The position numbers and the translations under genes were made by a program. Below the pieces are notes generated by a model. The model was not told the origin of the DNA and did no database searches. It saw nothing but the letters and a program-made list of their open reading frames with translations. A stretch of 51,567 nucleotides of DNA. Source: Leisingera sp. ANG59. Lineage in GTDB: Bacteria; Pseudomonadota; Alphaproteobacteria; Rhodobacterales; Rhodobacteraceae. The stretch is taken from the NCBI RefSeq assembly GCF_013317235.1, contig NZ_WLCM01000028.1, positions 3,219 through 54,785 of the forward strand, in the 5' to 3' direction. Positions 8,773 through 16,699 of this stretch are shown here, piece after piece (within the stretch, counting starts at the first letter, position 1; each line of letters opens with the position of its first letter).

Positions 8773-9560
8773 GAGCCGTTCCTGTGATCAAAGCGGGCAA
8801 ACTCCGCAAGAAACAGCGCGAAGTTGCGTCCGGCAGAGGCCAGCATCGCCTCCCCCTTTGCCACGGTGGCCGCGGAGGCATCGCCGCACACCCCCTCGGG
8901 GTTTAGATCGCCGGCAATCCAGCCCGGCGCAGCCGGCTGGCCGGTTAGTCCGATAAAACGGAAATTCCCGGCCCAGTCCTCCATTGCGGTGCGGAAATTC
9001 TTTGCCTTGCCCATGTCCACTAGATCGGGCCGGGCGGCCAGCATCGCCGAAGTCTCACTGTCGCCCGCGTGCAGGTCCACCGCATAAGCGCCGGGTTCGA
9101 AAAGACCCTCCGATTCAGCAAAGCCCGACCATGAGCAAACGGCCACGATCAGTTCGTGGCTGATGCGCAATTCACGCGCTGCCACCTGCAGCAGCGCGGT
9201 ATTGCCGCCATGCCCATTGAACAACACCAGCCTGGCAACACCTGCACGAGCCACCGAGGCACCGATGTCACGCAGCACCGCCAGCAGCGTTTCCGGTGAC
9301 AGGCTCAGCGACCCGGCAAAGCGGTCGTGCTCGTTGCTCTTGGTGATAGTCAGCGCGGGCAGCACCAGAACCGATTGCTCAGGGCTGAGATCCGCCAGCA
9401 TCAGCCTAACCGCCGCCTGCGTCAGGTCCGTATCGACCGACAGCGGCAGATGCGGTCCATGCTGCTCGGTCGCGCCCAGCGGCAGCACCGCCACGCAATC
9501 CGCCGGCAAAGCCTGGAAATCCGGCGCTTTCAGCTCAGCCCAATGTCCCTGAACGCTCAT
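8769..9560 (-). CDS. Creatininase-family amidohydrolase
   Basis: This 263-residue protein carries the family metal ligands: Glu32 and His34 (GATEQHGPHLPL), Asp43 (SVDTD), His117 (FNGHGGNT) and Glu169 (LHAGDSETS). Members hydrolyse cyclic or linear amides; examples are creatinine to creatine, the formamide in deazaflavin synthesis (MftE, FAPy-type hydrolases) and mandelonitrile-like amides. Enzymes of this family are usually homohexamers in the cytoplasm. It overlaps both neighbours by 4 nt (ATGA), so it is made together with the amidotransferase-like and CodA-like proteins. Pairing of a creatininase with a CodA-type deaminase is notable because both reactions are known on creatinine, but no other creatinine gene is present. 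Confidence 0.88.
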   Translation of the reverse strand: MSVQGHWAELKAPDFQALPADCVAVLPLGATEQHGPHLPLSVDTDLTQAAVRLMLADLSPEQSVLVLPALTITKSNEHDRFAGSLSLSPETLLAVLRDIGASVARAGVARLVLFNGHGGNTALLQVAARELRISHELIVAVCSWSGFAESEGLFEPGAYAVDLHAGDSETSAMLAARPDLVDMGKAKNFRTAMEDWAGNFRFIGLTGQPAAPGWIAGDLNPEGVCGDASAATVAKGEAMLASAGRNFALFLAEFARFDHRNGS

Positions 9561-10252
9561 GCCGCCTGCCCCAAAAAACTGTCAAGAAACCCGTTGAACC
9601 AGCGCGCCTGCTCCGCATCATGAGCCGCCATAAGCCGGTTCTGGGATTGCACGTCCTGAACCCCGGGCCGCCCGTAAACATGCGCCTTGCTGTCCTGCCA
9701 GCGGCGGAAGCCGGCCGGTGTCACTTCGGCGTGGAACTGGAAGCCAAAAACGTTTTCTCCATAGCGGAAGGCCTGGTTCGGGTATTCTGAATTTCCGGCA
9801 AGCCGGACTGCCCCCGCGGGCAGGTCAAATGTGTGGTAATGCGCCTGGGTAACAACCAGCGGTGCCTCCAGGAACTCTCCGGCCTCCTCAGCGGGTTCAA
9901 CCGGGTAATAGCCGAACTCGAAAAATTCCCGCTCCGGCGCCCCCGCCCAAGCGCCAAGATGATAGGCGATCTGCTGGCACCCCTGGCAGATTCCGAGCAG
10001 CGGGATGCCTTTCTCCAGGCACTGCGCGATCCAGCGGTCTTCCTCCAGCAGGAACGGGTATTCTTCCCTCTCAAAAACGTCGAACAGACCGCCGTAGATC
10101 ACCGATGCCGCGACCCCGCCCACATCATCCAGGCGGTCGCCCGCAAAAGGTTTCCGGGTCACGGCCTCATAGCCGTTCGCCGCCAGCCAGGTAACCACAC
10201 GGTCATCGGCAGGCTCATCGCCATGGCGCACCAATAGGACACGCGGTGCCAT
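9557..10252 (-). CDS. Class I glutamine amidotransferase-like protein
   Basis: This 231-residue stand-alone GATase domain resembles the GMP-synthase-like/GuaA1 group. The catalytic triad is complete: Cys89 in the nucleophile elbow GICQGCQQIA, and His174 and Glu176 in FQFHAEVTP. Such proteins release ammonia from glutamine or hydrolyse gamma-glutamyl bonds of small molecules (as in PuuD-like enzymes, though those have a different elbow). It is the first gene of the minus-strand operon, with a strong GGAGGGGG just before ATG 10252. It is divergent from the RidA-family gene across a 128-bp region containing a perfect inverted repeat. The acceptor of the ammonia, if any, is unknown. Confidence 0.86.
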   Translation of the reverse strand: MAPRVLLVRHGDEPADDRVVTWLAANGYEAVTRKPFAGDRLDDVGGVAASVIYGGLFDVFEREEYPFLLEEDRWIAQCLEKGIPLLGICQGCQQIAYHLGAWAGAPEREFFEFGYYPVEPAEEAGEFLEAPLVVTQAHYHTFDLPAGAVRLAGNSEYPNQAFRYGENVFGFQFHAEVTPAGFRRWQDSKAHVYGRPGVQDVQSQNRLMAAHDAEQARWFNGFLDSFLGQAA

Positions 10253-10319
10253 ATTCCCCCTCCTTCAGAGAATTGGTTTTGCGTGGCCCTGATGTTGATC
10301 TGTGCCAGAGAGTGTCTTT

Positions 10320-10352
10320 AGGCTTGCAAACTCTTTTCCCTCTTGCAAGCCT
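10320..10352. promoter_or_regulatory. Perfect 10-bp inverted repeat in the divergent promoter region
   Basis: AGGCTTGCAA (10320-10329) and TTGCAAGCCT (10343-10352) are exact inverted repeats separated by 13 nt (centre to centre about two helical turns). They lie between the divergent amidotransferase and RidA-family genes, 29 nt before the latter. This is the geometry of an operator for a dimeric regulator; a leader hairpin is the alternative. Confidence 0.6.
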
Positions 10353-10380
10353 TTTAAGCGATCGGAAAAAAGGACATGAA

Positions 10381-10767
10381 ATGAAAGCCTTAAACCCAAC
10401 CACTATTCGACCGCCTTTCGCCGCCTATGCGCATGGCACTGAGATTCCGGCGGGGAAACGGGTCATTGTGACCTCGGGGCAGCTTGGCATCCGGGCAGAT
10501 GATTCGATCCCCGAAAGCAGCTATGATCAGGCCCTCGTCTGCTTCGAAAACATTACGGAAATCCTGCGCGAGGGGGATATGAGGCCCGGTGATACCGCCC
10601 ATATCTCCGCCTATGTCACCAGCCGCGACCACATGGCCGGCTATATGCGCGCGCGGGATGAATTCCTGGCCGGAACCGGGCGGGTCCCCAGCTCAACCCT
10701 GCTGATCGTTTCCGGGTTCACACGCGAAGAGTTCAAGGTCGAAGTAGAGGTCATCGCCGCGAAGTAG
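10381..10767 (+). CDS. RidA-family (YjgF/YER057c/UK114) protein
   Basis: This 128-residue protein of the RidA fold is likely a trimer that hydrolyses reactive enamine/imine intermediates or a related small substrate. Matching features are the VTSGQLGIRADDSIP strand-turn, the central GDTAHISAYVT and the terminal SSTLLIVSGFTREEFKVEVEVIA. The usual Arg of the active site (xxRxxV in RidA) falls where this protein has GRVPSSTLL, so it retains an Arg. ATG 10381 was chosen because upstream codons in this frame are not family-like. It is divergent from the deaminase/creatininase operon; RidA relatives are common companions of amine and heterocycle breakdown pathways. Confidence 0.85.
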   Translation: MKALNPTTIRPPFAAYAHGTEIPAGKRVIVTSGQLGIRADDSIPESSYDQALVCFENITEILREGDMRPGDTAHISAYVTSRDHMAGYMRARDEFLAGTGRVPSSTLLIVSGFTREEFKVEVEVIAAK

Positions 10768-10847
10768 GCAGGTTTGCCCGCGGCCTAGGAGCATGATGTG
10801 GACCGAAGCCCGCTCTGCTGAAAGGCCGCGCCCGGCGCCAGGCGGGG

Positions 10848-12545
10848 TCATTCTGACAATTTTGTCCCGGCTGCCACCGAGACCTTCCTCCAGGCAAGCT
10901 TCCGCTTGATCGTGGAAACGCTGATACCGGTCGCATCGGCGGCCTTTTGAATACTGCCCGCGCGGGCTACCTGATCGTGCAGCAGATCAGCCTCAAAGGC
11001 CCGGACCCTGTCGCGCACTTCTTCGGCTGGCACCCGGCCTGACATCCCACCCTGCGGGATCACCGGATTTGTCGCTCCGGCAAAGGCGTCTTCAACCATG
11101 GCCGCTGATATGCGTGCCTCCTCCCCGGTGACAACCATCCGCTCGACCATGGTCCGCAGCTCCCGCACGTTGCCCGGCCAGGTCCAGCGCGCCAAACGGT
11201 TAATTGCCGCGCGGTCAAAGTATTTTTCCGCATCGTGCAGCTTGTTGAAAGCTTCCAGGAAATGCTGCGCAAGCCCGGCAATGTCCGCGACGCGGTCTTG
11301 CAAAGGCGGAATGCATATCTCAGCAACTGCAAGGCGGTAGTACAGATCTTCACGGAATTTGCCCGCGTTAACCATCGCGCTCAAATCGCCGCGGCTGGTT
11401 GCGATCAGCCGCAGGTCCCTGCCTTCGCGGCCAGGGCGTGATTTTCCTGTACGCAGCCAAGAGGACAGCCTTTCCTGAACCCGCGGCGGCATCAGGTCGA
11501 CCCGCTCCAAGATCATGGTGCCGCCAACTGCCCGCGCCAGCAGACCCTCGTCACGGCCAGCCTCGGCTGCCTCCTTGCCGAACAGCTCCTCCATAACCGC
11601 GGCTTCCGGTAAGCCGCCAAATCCGAAGCGCAGCAGCCGCTTGCGGCTGCGCTTGCTGTAACGGAAGATCAAATCCGAGAGCTTGCGTTTGCCAACACCC
11701 GACGGGCCGCTGATAAGCACCGCCGCATCTGTGCGCGCCACCCGCATCGCAAGACGGACGGTCTCCTGCATGTCCTCGCTGGCCCAGAACAACTCACCAT
11801 CCTGCGCCGCGTTCTCGCGGATTTCCCGCAGCTCGCTTTCGTAGTTTCGGATCTCCTGTTCAGCCGCCGTCAACTTACCCTGCATTTCAATCAGCTCAGT
11901 CGTGTCGCGCGAATTGATGATGACCCGCCGCACCGTGCCGTCCGGCGCCATCAGCGGGATGCCGGTGGCCAGCACCTTGCGCCCGGATTTCGTTGTTTGC
12001 AGCGCGGTCTGGCGCTTTTTGGTGGAGATGATCTTCCAGGTGATCAGCGGATCGAGATAGCCCTCACGCTCCAGCATGCTGGCGTCGCGCCCCAGGAAGT
12101 TGCGCGCGCTCAGGCCATAGCAGCGCTCGAAACCGGCGTTCATCCACAGGGTGCGTCCCGCCCCGTCCGCGACGTAGATGCCATCAAAGCAGTTTTCAAA
12201 GATCTCGGCGAAATCGTCGAAATTATCCTGCAGCGCCTTCAGCCCTTCGTCGGTGGCCGAGACGAACCAGCTGGGCAGGAAATAATGCTCCACCGCAGTG
12301 TCGCGCCGGACGCTGGCTACGCAAAACACCGAGGCGTTGATGGTGATCCAGGCCGGCGCCTGCTCCGCCCCGTCGCGGCGGCGCAGATCCTCCAGCTCCG
12401 GATAGCGGTCGGCGAGTTCAGACAGCGTCGTCAGCCCGCCGTCAAACAGGCTGCGCAGCATCCGGTTGGCATAGGTGATCCGCTCCCCCTGCAGCCTGAG
12501 CACCCCAAAGGGCAACATGTCCAGAATATCCGATTCGCGTTTCAT
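10848..12545 (-). CDS. NtrC-like (AAA+/Fis) transcriptional regulator with PAS domain, lacking GAFTGA
   Basis: This 565-residue regulator has an N-terminal sensory part with a clear PAS domain (about residues 110-230, CFDGIYVADGAGRTLWMN), then a coiled linker, an AAA+ domain (about 265-470) and a Fis-type helix-turn-helix at the end (SIQKAADATGISVSTIKRKL). Walker A is present near residue 281 (GPSGVGK) and FREDLYYRLAV is intact. The sigma-54-contacting GAFTGA loop is absent: ELFG is followed by a short KEAAEAGRDEGLL. The Walker B is degenerate (GGTMILERV instead of a DE pair). Established precedent (R. capsulatus NtrC, TyrR) suggests a sigma-70-type regulator or repressor. It is divergent from the flavoprotein/Liv operon, its probable target. 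ATG 12545 has GGGAGG upstream. Confidence 0.9.
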   Translation of the reverse strand: MKRESDILDMLPFGVLRLQGERITYANRMLRSLFDGGLTTLSELADRYPELEDLRRRDGAEQAPAWITINASVFCVASVRRDTAVEHYFLPSWFVSATDEGLKALQDNFDDFAEIFENCFDGIYVADGAGRTLWMNAGFERCYGLSARNFLGRDASMLEREGYLDPLITWKIISTKKRQTALQTTKSGRKVLATGIPLMAPDGTVRRVIINSRDTTELIEMQGKLTAAEQEIRNYESELREIRENAAQDGELFWASEDMQETVRLAMRVARTDAAVLISGPSGVGKRKLSDLIFRYSKRSRKRLLRFGFGGLPEAAVMEELFGKEAAEAGRDEGLLARAVGGTMILERVDLMPPRVQERLSSWLRTGKSRPGREGRDLRLIATSRGDLSAMVNAGKFREDLYYRLAVAEICIPPLQDRVADIAGLAQHFLEAFNKLHDAEKYFDRAAINRLARWTWPGNVRELRTMVERMVVTGEEARISAAMVEDAFAGATNPVIPQGGMSGRVPAEEVRDRVRAFEADLLHDQVARAGSIQKAADATGISVSTIKRKLAWRKVSVAAGTKLSE

Positions 12546-12567
12546 GCCAGTGCCTCCCGAGCCCGAC

Positions 12568-12611
12568 TTGGTGTCATTTTTGATATCATATAGGTTCAAT
12601 TTTGACACCAA
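12568..12611. promoter_or_regulatory. Inverted-repeat operator candidate between regulator and flavoprotein/Liv operon
   Basis: TTGGTGTCA (12568-12576) and TGACACCAA (12603-12611) are exact inverted repeats with 26 nt between them, in which a TGATATCA palindrome (12581-12588) lies near the centre. The matches continue weakly inward. The position, just upstream of the NtrC-like regulator gene (12545), fits autoregulation and control of the divergent operon. Confidence 0.6.
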
Positions 12612-12748
12612 TCACTTGCGCTAGTCAGGCGAAAGCTCCGCAAGTCACTAATAAATAAAGGATAATATTTCTGCCTCCTGCCCCGGTTCAGCAGCGGCCC
12701 CGCCGCCCCGCAGCCGTAGCCTTGAAGCTGACACATCAGGAGGAACAA

Positions 12749-14407
12749 GTGACTAATATCATCGAAACCGACGTTCTCGTCATAGGAGAAGGCAGCGCAG
12801 GCCAGGTCGCGGCCCTGGCGGCAAGCGAGGCGGGCGCCGATGTTGTCCTGCTGTTCAACGGGCAGGCCTCGTCGACCGCGATTTCCACCGGTTTCCTGAC
12901 CTACGCGGCGCATAACGGCTTCCCGCAAAAGGACGTTTTTGCCGCCATGTCGGAGGTAACCGGCAAGGGGCTCTGCGACACCGCCCTGCTGCGCCGGCTG
13001 GTGGACGAGGCGCCCGCGGAGATGGGCGCGATCATCGAAAAATACGGCATTCCAGTCGACCGGGCCCCGCGCGGCGTGCGGGTGCGGCGCTCCACGGGCA
13101 TGCGCGGCAAGGATATCCTGGACGAGACCTACGGCGCCGACGGGGCCGAGGACATGACCGGGCTGATGATGGAGTTCTCCTCTACCCACGGCACCGCGCT
13201 GTTCTCGCAGCTGCGCAAGGCGGTCAAGTCCAGCTCCGTGCGCCGGATCAAGGGCAGCGCCCTGTCGCTGCACCGCGAGGGGCCGAGCGTCTGGGCCGAC
13301 GTGGACGGCGCGCCGGTCAGGATCGCCGCCCGCGCGGTGATCCTGGCGACCGGCGGGATGCAGGGCGTCTACGAGTTCACCGACACGCCGCAGAACCTCC
13401 TTGGCGACGGTCAGTCGATGGCGCTGGAAGCGGGTGCCGAGCTGGTCGACATGGAGTTCATCCAGTTCTACCCGCTGGCGGTGAACGAAGAAGGCGCACC
13501 CGCGATCTTCCTCTACCCGGACTACCCTTCCACCGCCAAGCTGGTGAATTCCGACGGCGAGGACCTGATCCTGAAACACATGGGCCCCGGCCAGTCGGCG
13601 CTGGCCGCGCTGCACAACTGGGACTTCCTCAGTTTCATCATCCAGTCGGAGATCATCGAGGGGCGCGAGGTCTTCATCGACTTCCGCGAAACCCAGGACG
13701 CCGAATGGGCGCCGGACTCGCTGACCGCGACCTTCCTGTCCAAACACGTGCCGGATTACCGCGAGCGCCCGGTCCGGATCTCGCCCTCGTCGCACTACAC
13801 CATCGGCGGCGTGCGGGTGGACACCGACGGTCAAACTTCGATCCCCGGCGTCTATGCGGTGGGCGAGGTGGCCGGCGGTTTGCACGGCGCCAACCGCCAC
13901 GGCGGCACCGCGCTGGTCGAGGCGATGACCTATGGCGCCATCTCCGGCCGCCACGCGGCCACCAATCTGCAGCCGCGTTCCAACATGGCGCGTTCCACCG
14001 ACAATCCGCCCCCAACCCGGCGCGCGGGCAACGGCGCCCTCCCCGCGGACCTGCTGGCACAGGTGCGCCAGCTCACCCAGAAGGGCCTTGGCCCAGCCCG
14101 CTCCGACGAGCTGCTGACGGAAACGCTGGCGCAGATCCGCACCCTGCAGGGCGAAATTGCCGGACTGGGCTGGGACGATCTCAACGGCTTTACCGAGGTC
14201 CAACGCCTAGCCCGGGTCGCCCGTCTGGCCGAGGCCATGTGCCTGGCGATGCGGAGGCGGCAGGAATCCCGCGGCACCCACATGCGCAGCGACTTCCCGG
14301 AGGAGACCGGCGAATGGCAGCGCAAACAAGCCGTGCGCCTGAACGGCGCGGGGCTGGAAATCCATGACATCGCGCTGGGGGAGCAACCCCTGGCCGCAGC
14401 ACTCTAA
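12749..14407 (+). CDS. FAD-dependent fumarate reductase/succinate dehydrogenase flavoprotein-like oxidoreductase
   Basis: This 552-residue FAD_binding_2 protein has an N-terminal Rossmann motif (VLVIGEGSAGQVAALAAS), the FAD-binding ILATGGMQGVY and the C-terminal GEVAGGLHGANRHGGTAL with the catalytic-region SSHYTIGGVRVD. A helical C-terminal domain resembles that of SdhA/L-aspartate oxidase. It should oxidise or reduce a dicarboxylate-like C-C bond, or an amino acid, in the cytoplasm. No iron-sulfur partner subunit is nearby. GTG at 12749 is preferred because CAGGAGG lies 8 nt before it; a TTG start 9 codons earlier would place that site inside the gene. It is the first gene of the Liv operon, so it probably acts on the imported compound. 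Confidence 0.86.
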   Translation: MTNIIETDVLVIGEGSAGQVAALAASEAGADVVLLFNGQASSTAISTGFLTYAAHNGFPQKDVFAAMSEVTGKGLCDTALLRRLVDEAPAEMGAIIEKYGIPVDRAPRGVRVRRSTGMRGKDILDETYGADGAEDMTGLMMEFSSTHGTALFSQLRKAVKSSSVRRIKGSALSLHREGPSVWADVDGAPVRIAARAVILATGGMQGVYEFTDTPQNLLGDGQSMALEAGAELVDMEFIQFYPLAVNEEGAPAIFLYPDYPSTAKLVNSDGEDLILKHMGPGQSALAALHNWDFLSFIIQSEIIEGREVFIDFRETQDAEWAPDSLTATFLSKHVPDYRERPVRISPSSHYTIGGVRVDTDGQTSIPGVYAVGEVAGGLHGANRHGGTALVEAMTYGAISGRHAATNLQPRSNMARSTDNPPPTRRAGNGALPADLLAQVRQLTQKGLGPARSDELLTETLAQIRTLQGEIAGLGWDDLNGFTEVQRLARVARLAEAMCLAMRRRQESRGTHMRSDFPEETGEWQRKQAVRLNGAGLEIHDIALGEQPLAAAL

Positions 14408-14420
14408 GGGAGGAAAATCC

Positions 14421-15725
14421 ATGCAACCCAACCTGTTGAAACTGGCCTGCGTGTGCGGCCTCGCGGCCAGCACCGCGCTCAATGCGCTGCCCGCCGCCGC
14501 CAAGGAGGAGTTCAAGGTCGGTATCGTCACCTTTCTGTCCGGCCCCGCCGCCGGGCCGTTCGGGGTTCCGGGCCACCAGGGCGCCGAACTGGTCATCGAG
14601 GCCATCAACGCAGGTGCGCTGCCTGCCCCCTATGATACCCCCGGTTTTGCCGGGGCGCGGCTTGCCCCGGTTTTCGTCGACGAGGCCGGCGGCAATACCA
14701 AGCAGGTCGCTGAATACCGCAACCTCGTCCAGAAACAGGGCGTGGACGCTGTGATCGGCTATATCTCGTCGGGCTCCTGCCTGTCGGTGGCGCCGGTCGC
14801 CGAAGAGCTGAAGACGCTGACCATCATCCCGGTCTGCGGCTCGCCGCGCCTGTTCGAGGAAGGCGGCAAGGACTACGTCTTCCGCACCACCGGCCACGCG
14901 GTCGGCGATGGGGTGGCGGCGGCGCTTTACGTGCGCGACAAGTTCGGCGACGCCCCGGCCTATACCGGGATCAACCAGAACTACGCCTGGGGCCAGGACA
15001 GCTACAAGTTCTTCGACCTGGCGATGAAGACCATCAACCCGGACACCGCGGCGTCGGACAACCCGCAGTTCCCGAAGCTGTTTGCGGGCCAGTTCGGCAC
15101 CGAGATCTCCACCCTGTCGCTCGACAAGGCGCCGCTGGTGCATTCCAGCTTCTGGGACGGCGACATGGAGGCCTTTGTGCTGCAGGCCAATGTGCGCGGC
15201 TTCTTCCGCCAGAAGACCTTCATCTCGACGCTCGGCGCCTCGGCGGTGGACCGTCTGGGCAAGGGCTTCCCCGAAGGCGTGGTGATGGGCACCCGCGGCG
15301 AATACGGCCTGCTGGTGCGCGGTCTGGACACGCCGCTGAACCGCTGGTTCGTCGACCGCTACAAGGAGAAATACGGCGAATACCCCCTGGGGCCGTCCTA
15401 CCAGTACGCCCAGTCCGTCCTGGCGCTGAAGATCGCCATGGACAAGGCAGCAGAAGCGGCCGGCGGATTCCCGGAGCAGGCGCAGATCATCGACGCCTTG
15501 ACGGGACTTGAATGGGACAGCTTCGGCGGCCGCGTCTCGATGGCGCTTGGCGGCGGCCATCAGGCGGTGCATCCGGTGGGCTATGGCATCACCGGCTGGA
15601 ACAAGGAGACCGGCGAGCCGGAAGCCACCGGCGTCGTGTTCTACCCCGCGGACTGCATCATGCCGCCGGAAGGCCAGACCGGCATCGAATGGCTCGAGGC
15701 CGGCATGCCTGGCGCCAGCTGCTGA
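14421..15725 (+). CDS. Branched-chain amino acid-type ABC transporter substrate-binding protein (LivK-like)
   Basis: This 434-residue periplasmic binding protein has a Sec signal peptide (hydrophobic residues about 5-25, cleavage near AAAKEE). The Peripla_BP_6 fold starts with FKVGIVTFLSGPAAGPFG and later has VDAVIGYISSGSCLSVAPVAEE. It binds the ligand and delivers it to the LivHM channel encoded next. AAGGGAGGAAAA precedes ATG 14421. Group members take amino acids but also aromatic acids, amides and urea-type solutes, so the ligand is open. A stable hairpin separates it from the permease genes, as expected for a component needed in excess. Confidence 0.93.
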   Translation: MQPNLLKLACVCGLAASTALNALPAAAKEEFKVGIVTFLSGPAAGPFGVPGHQGAELVIEAINAGALPAPYDTPGFAGARLAPVFVDEAGGNTKQVAEYRNLVQKQGVDAVIGYISSGSCLSVAPVAEELKTLTIIPVCGSPRLFEEGGKDYVFRTTGHAVGDGVAAALYVRDKFGDAPAYTGINQNYAWGQDSYKFFDLAMKTINPDTAASDNPQFPKLFAGQFGTEISTLSLDKAPLVHSSFWDGDMEAFVLQANVRGFFRQKTFISTLGASAVDRLGKGFPEGVVMGTRGEYGLLVRGLDTPLNRWFVDRYKEKYGEYPLGPSYQYAQSVLALKIAMDKAAEAAGGFPEQAQIIDALTGLEWDSFGGRVSMALGGGHQAVHPVGYGITGWNKETGEPEATGVVFYPADCIMPPEGQTGIEWLEAGMPGASC

Positions 15726-15743
15726 CCCCGGTTCTCCCCGGTG

Positions 15744-15771
15744 GCGGGCGGGGCGCTTCTGCCCTGCCCGC
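15744..15771 (+). other. Intra-operon hairpin between binding-protein and permease genes
   Basis: GCGGGCGGGG (15744-15753) pairs with CCCTGCCCGC (15762-15771), giving ten pairs with one G-U and an 8-nt loop. There is no T-run. It probably stabilises the upstream binding-protein mRNA or attenuates readthrough into the permease genes, as is common in ABC operons. Confidence 0.5.
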
Positions 15772-15802
15772 TGCTGGAGAGAGAGGGAGGAGGAAAATAC
15801 AC

Positions 15803-16699
15803 ATGCAACTGCTGTTTACCATACTGCTGGACGGGCTGGTCTATGCCTCGTACCTGTTCATCGTCGCGGCGGGTCTCACCATCATCTTCGGGGTGATGAA
15901 GATCCTGAACGTGGCCCATGGCGGCTTCTACGCCTGGGGCGCTTACACTGCCGCCTATTTCATCGGCGCCGCCTCCGAGATGGGGCTGCCCGATTGGTTC
16001 GCCTTCCTGATCATCGCCGGATCGGCGCTGGCGGTCGGCATCGTGCTGGGCCTGCTGATCGAGCGGATCGTGCTGCGCCGGCTCTACGATCACGAGGAGA
16101 TCCTGATCGTGCTCGCCACCTTCGGGGTGTTCCTGATCCTCGAGGACCTGATCCTGCTGATCTTCGGCGTGAACCCCTATTTCGCCTATCAGCCGATGGT
16201 GGCCCTGGGCAGCGTCGAGATGGGCGGCATCTTCCGCGACGTCTATTCGCTGACCCTGTTCGGCGTCGCGCTGTCCGTCGCCGCGGGAAGCTGGTGGATG
16301 CTGACCCGCACCCGCTGGGGCAAGCTGATCACTGCCGTCATCCATGACCGCGAGATGGCGCTGATCGTCGGCATCAACGTGCGCCGCCTGTTTGTCGTCA
16401 CCTTCTGCGCGGGCGCCGTGCTGGGCGCGCTCGGCGGCGCCTATATCGCGCCCACCGTGTCGGTGGCGCCCGGCTTTGCCGTCGATGTCATCGTGCTCAG
16501 CTTCGCCGTCGTCGTGATCGGCGGCATGGGCTCGATCCCCGGCGCGCTGATCGGCGCGCTGCTGGTCGGCCTGCTGCGCGCGCTGGCGGTTCACAAGCTG
16601 CCGGAGCTGGAGCTGTTCGTGATCTTCCTGGTGATGTCCGCGGTTCTGATCGTGCGCCCCGAGGGGCTGTTTGCACCGGCCAAGGCGAGGAAAATCTGA
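15803..16699 (+). CDS. livH: Branched-chain amino acid-type ABC transporter permease LivH
   Basis: This 298-residue polytopic membrane protein begins in the inner membrane at once (LLDGLVYASYLFIVAAGLTIIFG). It has the conserved MKILNVAHGGFYAWGAY and the EAA-like region near GKLITAVIHDREMALIVGINVRR. The C-terminus shows VVIGGMGSIPGALIGALLVG and the final RPEGLF typical of LivH. It forms the channel with LivM. AGGAGG precedes ATG 15803, and its TGA overlaps the livM ATG (TGATG), so the two are coupled. Confidence 0.93.
   Translation: MQLLFTILLDGLVYASYLFIVAAGLTIIFGVMKILNVAHGGFYAWGAYTAAYFIGAASEMGLPDWFAFLIIAGSALAVGIVLGLLIERIVLRRLYDHEEILIVLATFGVFLILEDLILLIFGVNPYFAYQPMVALGSVEMGGIFRDVYSLTLFGVALSVAAGSWWMLTRTRWGKLITAVIHDREMALIVGINVRRLFVVTFCAGAVLGALGGAYIAPTVSVAPGFAVDVIVLSFAVVVIGGMGSIPGALIGALLVGLLRALAVHKLPELELFVIFLVMSAVLIVRPEGLFAPAKARKI

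Noticed and set aside
7531-9560. A complete creatinine-degradation pathway
   Set aside because: Creatininase-family and CodA-type proteins are present but creatinase, sarcosine oxidase, hydantoinase and carbamoylsarcosine hydrolase are not.
10284-10300. A sigma-54 promoter (TGGCCCTGATGTTGA) before the RidA-family gene
   Set aside because: The -12 GC is missing and the nearby NtrC-like protein lacks GAFTGA.
12596-14203. A 535-codon minus-strand open frame
   Set aside because: It is antisense to the flavoprotein gene; composition and lack of motifs point to a shadow.
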